From positions 1 through 64,000 of the forward strand of contig JADKAS010000033.1 in NCBI GenBank assembly GCA_016715245.1: DNA of 64,000 nt, written 5' to 3'. The stretch's first letter is position 1, and every line of letters begins with the position of its first letter. The DNA comes from Saprospiraceae bacterium. Its GTDB lineage: Bacteria; Bacteroidota; Bacteroidia; Chitinophagales; Saprospiraceae. The translations under genes and the position numbers were made by a program. Below are positions 1-8,433 of the stretch, piece by piece. The notes beneath the pieces are model-generated. The model saw only the letters and a program-made list of their open reading frames with translations. It ran no database searches and was not told the DNA's origin.

Positions 1-1180
1 GTTTCATTCTGTAGTGAATGTTTACATTTTATAAACCTTCGATAAGATTAGATATAACCACGTTGTAAAGGATTTGCGACAAATCGCACTAAAATATAAG
101 AATACAGTATTTTTTGACAAGTTTGAAAATGGTAGATAATTCCAACCAAAATCGTTTTTAAAACTATCAAATTGTTTCTCACAAGCGCCTCTTCGATTAT
201 AGCATTTGATAGCTTCATCCAAGGATGAAGAAAAGTCATTGTCACAATGGCGTGAAGTCGTAAGACTCGTTGGTAAACATGTTGAGCTACCCGTCTTTTC
301 TCAGTTTTTCTTGACCTTAGGAGCCTGTATTTATTATCTCTATTGCCTTGTTGTGCAAGGGGTCTGTACTCTATTTCCCTATATAAACATCTCTCCTGTT
401 TCCAGATCTTTAGTTTTTATTCAATCCTCAATCAAGGCAAATATTTTTTCCACATAACTGTTTCTGGCCCCGATATAAAAAGGATGTAACGTTTTTTCTC
501 CACCAATTTTACAGCATATACTGGTAGCTTAGCATCTGCCTGAATTTGTCAATTCTTGAGATGTTATTGTCTTTCAAATGTTGAGACATTCTTTCAAGGT
601 ATCAATTGAAAGGCCTTAACGTCACTGTTTCCGTTTCTGTTTTCAATATATAAAACGTTTTACTCGTTTAAGATACCTACGCCAGGTTGATAGCCATAAT
701 CACGCTTGTGGGTCATTTTACACCCTTTTTTTCCGTGAAAATAATGGTGTTATCATAATCAAGGACCGCTTCATCTTTATTAAACTCACCAAGCTTCTTC
801 AAGTAACTTAATGTTCATATCAGTCATGGTCTGGATGGTATTATACTGGTGTTCCACATTACCTCGTTTACGTATTACGAAGCAATTGGTCAGTACAAAG
901 ATCACATCCTACGAAGTAAAGTGTCAGGGCTACATAAGTTAAATGTGGGATTACTTCCAAATTGGTTAGCAAGAATGGTCATAGCATCCTCCATGCAGTT
1001 TCCACCACGAAGTAAATACTTGAAAAGAATAAAAAAAATATCTCTCCAACTATAGGAGGACTTTGGGCTTAAGAAGGTAAATTATCATATAAAATATTGC
1101 CAATTTTCAATTTATCAAATTCTTGGAGGCAAATTTACTCCTCCAAATGCGTTAATATTATTAGAATATCGTACTTTCAT
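1..1180 (-). pseudogene. IS1380-family transposase, decayed and cut by the window edge
   Basis: Conceptual translation of the minus strand gives successive IS1380 (DDE group 1) blocks in different frames: a start near 1180 with an INAFGG block, then GGNCMEDAMTILANQ, a LDYDNTI block carrying the first likely catalytic Asp, GYQPGV, IENRNGNSDVKAFQ, and finally YNRRGACEKQFDSFKNDFGW with LPFSNLSKNTVF near 40-210. These are ordered as in the family, but at least four frameshifts or stops separate them (near 1130, 880, 660 and 225). The C-terminal 50-60 residues would lie left of the window. No clear terminal inverted repeat was found. The protein cannot be made as one chain, so this is an inactive relic. 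The family call rests on remembered motifs. Confidence 0.8.
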
Positions 1181-1223
1181 GACACTTATTGTTAGTAACA
1201 CCAATATAGGTGAATAAGTACAA

Positions 1224-1266
1224 AAGGCAAAATGTTATTAATCAACATTTTGTCTTATTTTTTAAC
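1224..1266 (+). terminator. stem-loop with T-run beside the IS1380 relic
   Basis: A 13-bp near-perfect stem (arms 1224-1236 and 1244-1256, one mismatch, 7-base loop) is followed by a short T-rich stretch. It could be a rho-independent terminator or part of the insertion-sequence end. No + strand gene is seen just upstream, which lowers confidence. Confidence 0.3.
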
Positions 1267-1599
1267 AACTAGTTGCGGAATCTAGGAATTATCTGGATCT
1301 TTTGTTTCTTTTATTTTTATCAAGAAAAAAAAAGAAAAAAAATATCTCACTATGTCAATTTTCTTCCTTTATAGCCAAGTTCAAAACAATTCTGGAAGTG
1401 AATTATGCAATTTGTTTTACTCACATTTGCCTGAAACGAAGTCTTTTCATAAAGATGAGACTGGCTAACAAAAAATAGTAATATTAGAAAACCTCAAACA
1501 CGCTTTCCACCAAATTGTGTTAAAATACCGTGCACTTGAAATCAAGAATAACGCTTCAAGTTATTTATTTACAAACTATTTTGTGTTTTTCAGCAGACC
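1267..1599. other. intergenic stretch, no gene seen
   Basis: AT-rich DNA between the IS1380 relic and the redoxin gene. It contains a run of A near 1327-1350 but no open frame, RNA gene or convincing repeat that I can support. Confidence 0.5.
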
Positions 1600-2124
1600 C
1601 TAAATACTGCAGCTTTTGATCAATCCTTCATAGTCAGGTTTGTCAGCAACGGAATTATGAATAAAACTGGCCTGAACTACCCCATCCTTCAACAAAAATA
1701 CACCCGGCATCTGAAACCCGTCACCGACCCTCTTATTCGATGGAATCATTTGTTTTGTGACAGCGATTTCAAATCCACGTATCCATGTTTTGAGTCCGAA
1801 TAATTGGCTGAAAGACCCTTTCACCAATCCAAACGTGGCATATACTTTACATTCCACGTCAGATATATGTTCAATGTCATGTAATGAAAACGCATTCATA
1901 TATTCCTCTGCCACGTTGTAATCAGCCATATGTACCATAACAACATGGACGCCGTCTTTTTCGAAATTTATTTTTTTCCTTGCAATATCCATCATGGATT
2001 CCTTGCAATAGACACACCCAAAATGCCGCAAAAAAACAAGTAACACAGGACTTTGGTATGAAAGATCCAAAAGGTTATTTCCTTTATTGGTTCGGACCAG
2101 CTGAAGAATTTGTTTGTTGATCAT
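1600..2124 (-). CDS. peroxiredoxin-like AhpC/TSA-family protein
   Basis: A 174-residue thioredoxin-fold protein. The diagnostic block is FLRHFGCVYCKE at residues 31-42, with a CxxC pair (C37, C40) following a beta-strand, as in the AhpC-TSA_2 / PRXL2-like group. Length fits a single redoxin domain. No signal peptide is visible, so it is probably cytoplasmic. It lies 58 bases downstream of the malate dehydrogenase gene on the same strand and may be co-transcribed. It probably reduces peroxides or protein disulfides using C37 as the attacking cysteine. The substrate cannot be told from sequence. Confidence 0.75.
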   Translation of the reverse strand: MINKQILQLVRTNKGNNLLDLSYQSPVLLVFLRHFGCVYCKESMMDIARKKINFEKDGVHVVMVHMADYNVAEEYMNAFSLHDIEHISDVECKVYATFGLVKGSFSQLFGLKTWIRGFEIAVTKQMIPSNKRVGDGFQMPGVFLLKDGVVQASFIHNSVADKPDYEGLIKSCSI

Positions 2125-2182
2125 TTTTTTAGCTGAAACTTATTCCATGAAACCAAAATCCTGTGTAAATGTTTACGAAAAA

Positions 2183-3110
2183 TTACATTTTGTCAAATAC
2201 GTCCATCACTTCTTTTACTGCTTTTGCAGATTCATGAAGAAGGGCAAGCTCATCTTTTTTCAATTTGAGTTTCAATACCTGCTTGATACCCCCTTTTCCC
2301 AATTTGACAGGAGCACCTACGAAGATATCATTTAATCCGTACTGACCTTTTAAAAGTGTACAAACCGGGAATATTCTGTTTTCATCCCTGACGATGGCTT
2401 CAACCATTTGAGCAGCAGCTGCACTCTGGTGCATACCATGCTGAGGTTCCCATTAATTTTACCAATTCTCCACCTCCTGATTTTGTTCTTTCGACGATGG
2501 CATCAAGTTTTGCTTTAGCTACCATTTCTGTTACCGGTATGCCGGCTACGGTAGTATATCTCGGAAGGGGAACCATAGTATCTCCATGCCCACCCATAAG
2601 TACTGCCTGAATGTCTTTTGGGGATACACTTAGTTCAGTGGCCAAAAAAGCCCTGTATCTGGCTGTATCCAAAACACCGGCCATTCCAAATACTTTATTG
2701 GCAGGCAATCCGGCAGCTTTAAATGCAGCATACGTCATCACATCCAATGGATTGGACACCACGATGATAATCGGATTTTTGGAATGTTCCATGATACTTT
2801 TGACAACAGACACCACTATATTCGCATTGGTGGAAATCAAATCATCCCTGCTCATTCCAGGTTTTCTGGGAATACCGGCGGTGATGACCACAATGTCTGA
2901 ATTTTTAGTGTCCTTGTAATCACTGGTTCCGGAAATTTTTGTGCTGTAGTAATCTATAGGCGCCTGTTGCCAGGAATCAAGTGCTTTTCCTCTGGCCAGA
3001 TCTCCTACAATATCCAATAAAACAATTTCGTTGACAATGTCTTTATGTGCCAGAACATTGGCAACAGTTGCGCCTACATTTCCGGCGCCAACAACGGTTA
3101 CCTTACTCAT
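2183..3110 (-). pseudogene. mdh: malate dehydrogenase, frame broken by one extra base
   Basis: NAD-dependent LDH-type malate dehydrogenase of the TCA cycle (malate to oxaloacetate, cytoplasm). The first 230 or so residues read cleanly: GAGNVG NAD-binding loop at 8-13, Asp33 for the adenosine ribose, PRKPGMSRDDL with substrate arginines 82 and 88, and GGHGDTMV with catalytic His175. At 2425 one extra T on the + strand shifts the frame. Removing it joins WYAP to GAAAAQMVEAIVRDEN in the second frame, which runs to a natural stop at 2183 and gives the usual length of about 308 residues. Because the enzyme is normally indispensable and everything else is intact, a sequencing or assembly error is as likely as a true mutation. 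Confidence 0.9.
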
Positions 3111-3147
3111 TTGATATGATTTTTATATGATTTAATATTTAGCGATG

Positions 3148-3180
3148 CAAAAGTAATGATTGTTGTACTCAAAATGACAA
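3148..3180 (-). promoter_or_regulatory. Bacteroidota-type promoter for mdh
   Basis: Read on the minus strand there is a TTG (3178-3180), a 22-base spacer and TACTTTTG (3148-3155). This matches the phylum consensus TTG-N17-23-TAnnTTTG. It would give mdh a leader of roughly 30 bases. Pattern match only. Confidence 0.45.
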
Positions 3181-3288
3181 AATCAGTAAAAAATCAATGT
3201 TTAGATTTAAAATAAATGTAATTTTGCCCGCTCATGGAACTTTTTTGAAACGATATCCATTTCTTTGTAATAAATCAAATCCAATTTT

Positions 3289-4794
3289 ATGAATTGTAAA
3301 AATTTACCTGTTTTTTTCATCATTTTTTCTTTTGTTTTTATACAGAATGTTTCATCTCAACATTTTATGAAAGGTGTATGTGGTGTTCATGCGCATCATA
3401 TGGATGAAATGGAAAAACTATATCCCAATGATCTTAAAGGCATACAAAATACAGACAGAAATGCGACCATGCATATCCCTGTTCAATTTCATCTGGTAGC
3501 CAACGATGCAGGAGTAGGCAGAATACCTCCTGCCTTTGTACTTAAACAATTATGCAAACTGAATGAAGATTTTGCCGGTACCAATATGAGGTTTTATCTG
3601 CACAATAATTTTTTGCATGTAAATAATAGCGGCGTATATTCTGAACCGCAATCTAACGATAATTCTCTTCGATCAAGAAAGGTAGCAAAAGCGGTGAATA
3701 TTTTTATCACAGACAAAGCAACTCCACAAGGAGACCTGGGTACAATACTCGGATATTATAACCCTGGGGGAGATTACGTGGTTCTGATAAAATCGGAAGC
3801 AATAGGCCTCACCAATACGTTGAGTCACGAGGTCGGACATTTTTTCAGTCTGCGACATACCTTCAACGGCTGGGAAAACGATCCCTGGAATGCCGCCAAA
3901 TATGGAGACACCATACAATCCCGGTTTACTTCGTCCGGTGCCGAAATAGAATTTATGAATAGAAATAACTGTACTACAGGCGGTGATTTATTGTGTGACA
4001 CTCCTCCTGACTACAACTTTGGCAATTTGAACGCCGGTTGTACTTTTACTCAAGATATATGGGATTTTAATAAAGAAAAAATTATCCCACAAAAAGAAAA
4101 TCAGATGGGCTATTTCAGTTTTTGTCCTGATTTTATTTTTACGCCGAATCAGATCACCAGAATGGTCAATAATTACAATTCCTCTCCCAGAAATTTTTTA
4201 AAAAACAACCCGCTTCCCAATCTGGATACGATTGTCGGTCCTCCTGTATTGCTAAAACCTTCTCAGGGCGAACAATTAAATGTATTTGATGGCGTATTGT
4301 TTGACTGGGAGGATGTTCCCAATGCAACACATTATGTTATAGAAATAAAAAATCCATCTACCACAGAACATTTAATTGTTGATAAATCAGAATATTACGC
4401 AACCAATCTAAGAAAAAATCTGCAACATACCTACACCGTAACTCCTTTCAGTTTTGGAAGTTTTTGTGCTGTCAGCAAAAGTGTTACTTTCAAAACAGGT
4501 AGCCAGTCTGTAACCTCTGTCTCAGATGAGGAATCACTTTTGAAAATGGTTTTATATCCCAACCCTGTAGAAAGAGGACAAATCATTAACCTCCAGTTTG
4601 AAACGCCTTATTCTATGGACATCGATTTTTCATTGACCGATATACAGGGAAGAATTTTGAAACAACATTCTGAAACTTTCGCTCAGGGAAAAATGAATTA
4701 TTCTCTGGAAAGTGATCGTTTGGCTTCAGGTATCTATATGCTTAAAATTCAATCCGAAAAAGAAACAAAATCATACAAGATACTCATTCATTAA
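3289..4794 (+). CDS. secreted M43 (pappalysin/cytophagalysin) zinc metalloprotease with T9SS sorting domain
   Basis: 501 residues. A signal peptide (hydrophobic 7-23, ending near SSQ) is followed by a catalytic domain with HEVGHFFSLRH: zinc ligands His180, His184 and His190, general base Glu181. A downstream MGYFSFC block fits the M43 Met-turn. A fibronectin-III-like segment lies around 310-405. The last 80 or so residues (LYPNPVERGQ, then D-x-x-G-R, SGIYMLKI) are a type A T9SS C-terminal sorting domain, so the enzyme should be exported through T9SS and released or surface-anchored. A possible -7 box (TAATTTTG, 3219-3226) lies 62 bases upstream, without a clear -33 element. The gene is followed 15 bases later by the GNAT-like gene and may share its mRNA. 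Confidence 0.88.
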   Translation: MNCKNLPVFFIIFSFVFIQNVSSQHFMKGVCGVHAHHMDEMEKLYPNDLKGIQNTDRNATMHIPVQFHLVANDAGVGRIPPAFVLKQLCKLNEDFAGTNMRFYLHNNFLHVNNSGVYSEPQSNDNSLRSRKVAKAVNIFITDKATPQGDLGTILGYYNPGGDYVVLIKSEAIGLTNTLSHEVGHFFSLRHTFNGWENDPWNAAKYGDTIQSRFTSSGAEIEFMNRNNCTTGGDLLCDTPPDYNFGNLNAGCTFTQDIWDFNKEKIIPQKENQMGYFSFCPDFIFTPNQITRMVNNYNSSPRNFLKNNPLPNLDTIVGPPVLLKPSQGEQLNVFDGVLFDWEDVPNATHYVIEIKNPSTTEHLIVDKSEYYATNLRKNLQHTYTVTPFSFGSFCAVSKSVTFKTGSQSVTSVSDEESLLKMVLYPNPVERGQIINLQFETPYSMDIDFSLTDIQGRILKQHSETFAQGKMNYSLESDRLASGIYMLKIQSEKETKSYKILIH

Positions 4795-4809
4795 TCACCA
4801 CTTTTATAA

Positions 4810-5937
4810 ATGAGTATCGTATGTAAAGTCGTCGAAACAAAAAAAGACCTGAAAGCTTTTATTGATTTTCCACACGATCTTTATAAGGATGATAAAAACT
4901 ATGTTCCTGAAATATACATCGGGCAACGAAGTATGTTTGATAAAAAAAGTTATCCCTATTATAAACACGGGGACGCCTGTTTATTTCTCGTCTACAGGGA
5001 CAAAACCATTGTCGGTAGAATTGCGGCTATTCACCATCCATTATACAATGAATACCATTCATCAAACGCTGGTTTTTTTGGTTTTTTCGATTGTATCGAT
5101 GACGTCGGCGTGGCAGGAATCTTACTGGAAAAAGCCCGCCAATACAGCCTCAAAAAAGGATATACCACACTGATGGGGCCGACAAATCATACCACTAATG
5201 AAACAGCAGGGATGCTGATTGATGGATTTGATTCACCTCCCATGATCATGATGACGTACAACTTTCCTTATTATGTTGACTTAATGGAAAAAAATGGTCT
5301 GCAAAAAGAAATGGATTTATTGGCCTATTATGTGACACCACAAAAAGTGGAAAAAAAATCGTTGGCCTTGAGCGATGCTATAAACGCAAGATTAAAAACA
5401 AAAGGTATTGTTGTCAGAAAAATTTCAGTTCATGCCATTGAGAAAGATGCAGCTATGTTTGAAGAAATCTACAATAACGCATGGGAAAAAAACTGGGGAT
5501 TTGTGCCTTTTACACATGAAGAATTTGTGTACCTCAAAAATGATCTTGTCAGAATAATTCAACCTGATTTTGTTTATGTTGCCGAAAAAAACAATAAACC
5601 CGTAGGTTTTATGATATGTATTCCCAATATGAATGAAATTCTCATTCATAATAAAAGAGGCAGACTGCTTCCATGGGGAATATTCAGACTGTGGTTCGGC
5701 AAAAGTAAAATCAAAACCATCAGGGTTCTTGCAATGGGCGTGATTGAAGGTTATAGAAAACAAGGAATAGAAGCGGTTTTTATGTCCAATGTGATTAAAG
5801 AAGCGTTGAAGCACAACATCACAGGTGCAGAAGCTTCCTGGATTCTTGAAAATAATACCGAAATGAACCAGAGTCTTCTAAACGCAGGAGCTAACGTGTA
5901 CAAGACCTATCGCATCTACAGCCAGTCCTTAGTCTGA
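4810..5937 (+). CDS. GNAT-like N-acetyltransferase family protein, probably two tandem folds
   Basis: 375 residues, cytoplasmic (no signal peptide or membrane segment). The N-terminal half has FLVYRDKTIVGRIAAIHHPLYNE, the beta4/beta5 pattern of GNAT proteins, then GPTNHTTNETAG near residue 118. The C-terminal half repeats the pattern (YVAEKNNKPVGFMICIPN and MGVIEGYRKQGIEAVFMSN), where RKQGIE resembles the acetyl-CoA pyrophosphate-binding Q/RxxGxG/A loop. This double-GNAT layout is a conserved but poorly characterised Bacteroidota family. The substrate is unknown. Its last 9 bases overlap the convergent PLP-enzyme gene. Confidence 0.65.
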   Translation: MSIVCKVVETKKDLKAFIDFPHDLYKDDKNYVPEIYIGQRSMFDKKSYPYYKHGDACLFLVYRDKTIVGRIAAIHHPLYNEYHSSNAGFFGFFDCIDDVGVAGILLEKARQYSLKKGYTTLMGPTNHTTNETAGMLIDGFDSPPMIMMTYNFPYYVDLMEKNGLQKEMDLLAYYVTPQKVEKKSLALSDAINARLKTKGIVVRKISVHAIEKDAAMFEEIYNNAWEKNWGFVPFTHEEFVYLKNDLVRIIQPDFVYVAEKNNKPVGFMICIPNMNEILIHNKRGRLLPWGIFRLWFGKSKIKTIRVLAMGVIEGYRKQGIEAVFMSNVIKEALKHNITGAEASWILENNTEMNQSLLNAGANVYKTYRIYSQSLV

Positions 5938-7182
5938 CAAAGCCTGTTCAATATCCCAAATGAGATCATGATAGTTTTCCACACCTACCGAAATCCGGAT
6001 CAGTGCGTCGGTAATGCCCATTTCTATTCTTTTTTGAGGTTCTATTCCTACATGTGTCATTGTAGCCGGATGTTCCGCAAGGCTTTCTGTACCCCCCAGA
6101 CTGACCGCCAGTTTAATGAGTTTTAACGCATTTAAAAAACGGAAAGCTTCCTTTTCTCCTCCGGCAATGTCAAAAGACAACATCGCGCCCGTGGAAAGAA
6201 ATTGTTTCTGAAAGATTTTATGCTGTTCACTGTTAAGAGGAATATTGCCCAGAAAGTAAACGCGCGTTACTTTTGGATGCGCTTCAAGATAAACGGCCAC
6301 TTTAGCCGCGTTGAGGGCTTGTTGTTCCATGCGGACTTTTAGTGTTTCAAGACTGCGCATCAACATCCAGCCTGTCCAGGGACTGGCCATATTACCAAGG
6401 AATGTCCTTAATGTTTTAATTCTTGTTATAAGTTCGGAACTCCCTAATACCGCCCCGGCTATAAGATCACTGTGTCCACCGATGTATTTGGTGGCTGAAT
6501 ACAACACGAAATCTGCACCATGTTTTAGCGGATGTTGCCATAAAGGTCCCATATATGTATTGTCCACTGCAATCCGAATAGTTTTTTCTTTTGTACTCAA
6601 TTGCGAAGCAACCGATTTGCACATTTCGATGTCAATGAGGGTATTGGTAGGGTTGGCGGGTGATTCAATATATATCATGGCCAGGTCAGAAGCCACCTCA
6701 TTTTCACGAATTTGGGACAGAAGTCCCTCTTCGTCCAGTTCCGGTGAAAAACCAATAGCTTTGATTCCCCATTTAGGTAGAATATGCTGCAAAAAATGTT
6801 CAGTACCTCCGTACAACGGCATGCTGTACATCACAACATCCCCCGGTTTTAAGAACTCAAGGAATACGGTGGTAATGGCTGACATACCACTTTCAAAAAC
6901 AGCACATTCTTCGGCTTTGTCCCATAAACAAAGTCTGTTTTCCAGGATTTCAAGATCGGGATTATTGATGCGGCTGTAGATAAGTCCTGTCTTTTCACCG
7001 GGTTCTTTTCCTCTTAATCCGTAGGCGACTTCAAAAAAAGCTTTACCTTCTTCTGCCGTGGCAAATACAAATGTCGACGTTTGGAATACCGGACACTTAA
7101 TGGCACCTTCTGACCAGGCAGGATTGTAACCGTAGGACATCATCAGGCTTTCAGGTCTGAATATTTCTTCTTTCTTGAACAT
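5929..7182 (-). CDS. Cys/Met-metabolism PLP-dependent enzyme (cystathionine gamma-synthase / methionine gamma-lyase family)
   Basis: 417 residues, the full length of the family. Visible landmarks are YSRINNPDLEILE (substrate/PLP phosphate region), ESGMSAI, MPLYGGTEHF, and the PLP-lysine motif SATKYIGGHSDLIAG, followed by LGGTESLAEHPATMTH near the end. The fold-type I enzyme acts on sulfur amino acids in the cytoplasm. Whether it builds cystathionine or degrades methionine (gamma-lyase) cannot be settled by eye. An Lrp/AsnC regulator is divergently transcribed from 157 bases away, an arrangement typical of amino-acid catabolic enzymes and in favour of a lyase role under amino-acid control. Confidence 0.85.
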   Translation of the reverse strand: MFKKEEIFRPESLMMSYGYNPAWSEGAIKCPVFQTSTFVFATAEEGKAFFEVAYGLRGKEPGEKTGLIYSRINNPDLEILENRLCLWDKAEECAVFESGMSAITTVFLEFLKPGDVVMYSMPLYGGTEHFLQHILPKWGIKAIGFSPELDEEGLLSQIRENEVASDLAMIYIESPANPTNTLIDIEMCKSVASQLSTKEKTIRIAVDNTYMGPLWQHPLKHGADFVLYSATKYIGGHSDLIAGAVLGSSELITRIKTLRTFLGNMASPWTGWMLMRSLETLKVRMEQQALNAAKVAVYLEAHPKVTRVYFLGNIPLNSEQHKIFQKQFLSTGAMLSFDIAGGEKEAFRFLNALKLIKLAVSLGGTESLAEHPATMTHVGIEPQKRIEMGITDALIRISVGVENYHDLIWDIEQALSD

Positions 7183-7339
7183 AAATTTTATAATAAATTA
7201 TCCAACAAAACTACGTAAGTAAGGTAAATAATAGTAATAAATAAAAATATTCAGATTATTAATCTATCATTGTCAACAGTAGTAGTATTTTTGTCTTAAA
7301 CTTTTCATATTTATTATTTCACAAAGAAAAATTTTCTTC

Positions 7340-7783
7340 ATGATTGATCATATTGACAAAAAGATACTTTCGCTGCTGACACAAAACAGCAAACTTACCA
7401 TCAGGGAAATCAGCAGGGAGGCACACCTCAGCCCAACACCTGTATATGAAAGGATCAAAAAAATGGAAAATGAAAATATAATTCAAGGCTACACCATTGT
7501 GGTAAACAACAGCAAACTGGATCTGAATATGGTGGTCTTTTGTCATATAAACCTTGAAATTCATCACAAAGATGTCATTGAACAATTTGAAAAAGACATC
7601 CTTCATTTTGAAGAGGTGATTGCTTGTTATCACCTGGCCGGCGTGACGGATTATCTTCTGCATGTCATCGTAAAAGATATGGTGGCGTATCAGGAATTTC
7701 TAAAAAACAAACTGGCCTCCGTAAAAAATATCAGAAAAGTGCAAAGCGCCTTTGTGATGGAAGAACTAAAAAAACGAAGATAA
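7340..7783 (+). CDS. Lrp/AsnC-family transcriptional regulator
   Basis: 147 residues. The N-terminal winged helix-turn-helix spans about 1-60 (DHIDKKILSLL, LTIREISREAHLSPTPVYERI as the HTH, then KKMENENIIQGYT). The C-terminal alpha-beta RAM domain follows (CYHLAGVTDYLLHVIVKD, which contains the ligand-binding G-x-x-D-Y/F motif). It probably senses an amino acid and controls the divergent Cys/Met enzyme and itself. A TATTTTTG -7-like box lies at 7286-7293, but no TTG at proper spacing was found. Size and layout are normal for the family. Confidence 0.92.
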   Translation: MIDHIDKKILSLLTQNSKLTIREISREAHLSPTPVYERIKKMENENIIQGYTIVVNNSKLDLNMVVFCHINLEIHHKDVIEQFEKDILHFEEVIACYHLAGVTDYLLHVIVKDMVAYQEFLKNKLASVKNIRKVQSAFVMEELKKRR

Positions 7784-8433
7784 ATCATTTGAAAATAAAA
7801 CAATTACATATAGACAATAACACCCAACCAAAATTAAAATCATATATGATAAAAAAAAATGTAAAAAAAATATCATATTATGTTTTTTTATAATATGTTT
7901 TATCTTATGTTTGCATCGTCTTATGACAAATTAATGAGAAGTTTTTTATTTTGAGATCCTAGTTTAGAGTCATAACCAACAAACATCGAGAAGCTTTTGA
8001 TCCCCAAGAGGTCATCCCAACAACCGAATCAAAGATGACTAGGATATTTGTTTTCTCTTTCTCTGAATCTTTATAAACACGTAGAAGAACGAGTGAGGTT
8101 ATGACTCTTTTTATTTTCCCCGCCCAATATTTAAATTTATTTTTAAGGTAATCCACATCCACTATGGATTACCACCAGCTAATCCCAATACGTTCTCCCC
8201 TTTCTGCAGAAAAATTAATTGTATATAACACCAAGACATTTCTGTCACTTTAATCATGAATACCTTTAATGGATATATAATAATGTAGTATATTTGACCC
8301 TGTCGAATCTATTCAACAAAAGCCTTTATAGGCTTGAATGCTGATTTTTTGAAACAAAAACATCTATGTTTCATTACATAACCTGGTCATCCGCTTTGTC
8401 AACCATTTATTTTTATGTCTTAAATAATTCTTT
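7784..8433. other. long intergenic stretch with crossed inverted repeats
   Basis: No convincing gene. It starts with a very A/T-rich tract (7820-7915). A perfect 12-bp inverted repeat has arms at 7966-7977 and 8097-8108, and an 8-bp pair lies at 7956-7963 and 8038-8045. A 67-codon open frame on the minus strand (7959-8162) covers the repeats and resembles no family I know. A small hairpin (8320-8335) and a -7-like TATATTTG (8289-8296) precede the next gene. The inverted repeats could mark a non-autonomous mobile element, but there is no target duplication I can see. Confidence 0.4.

Noticed and set aside
849..1055. 68-codon + strand open frame
   Set aside because: It is antisense to the clear IS1380 transposase block with GGNCMEDAM on the minus strand.
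7959..8162. 67-codon minus-strand frame
   Set aside because: Covers the inverted repeats and matches no family; kept only as part of the intergenic description.
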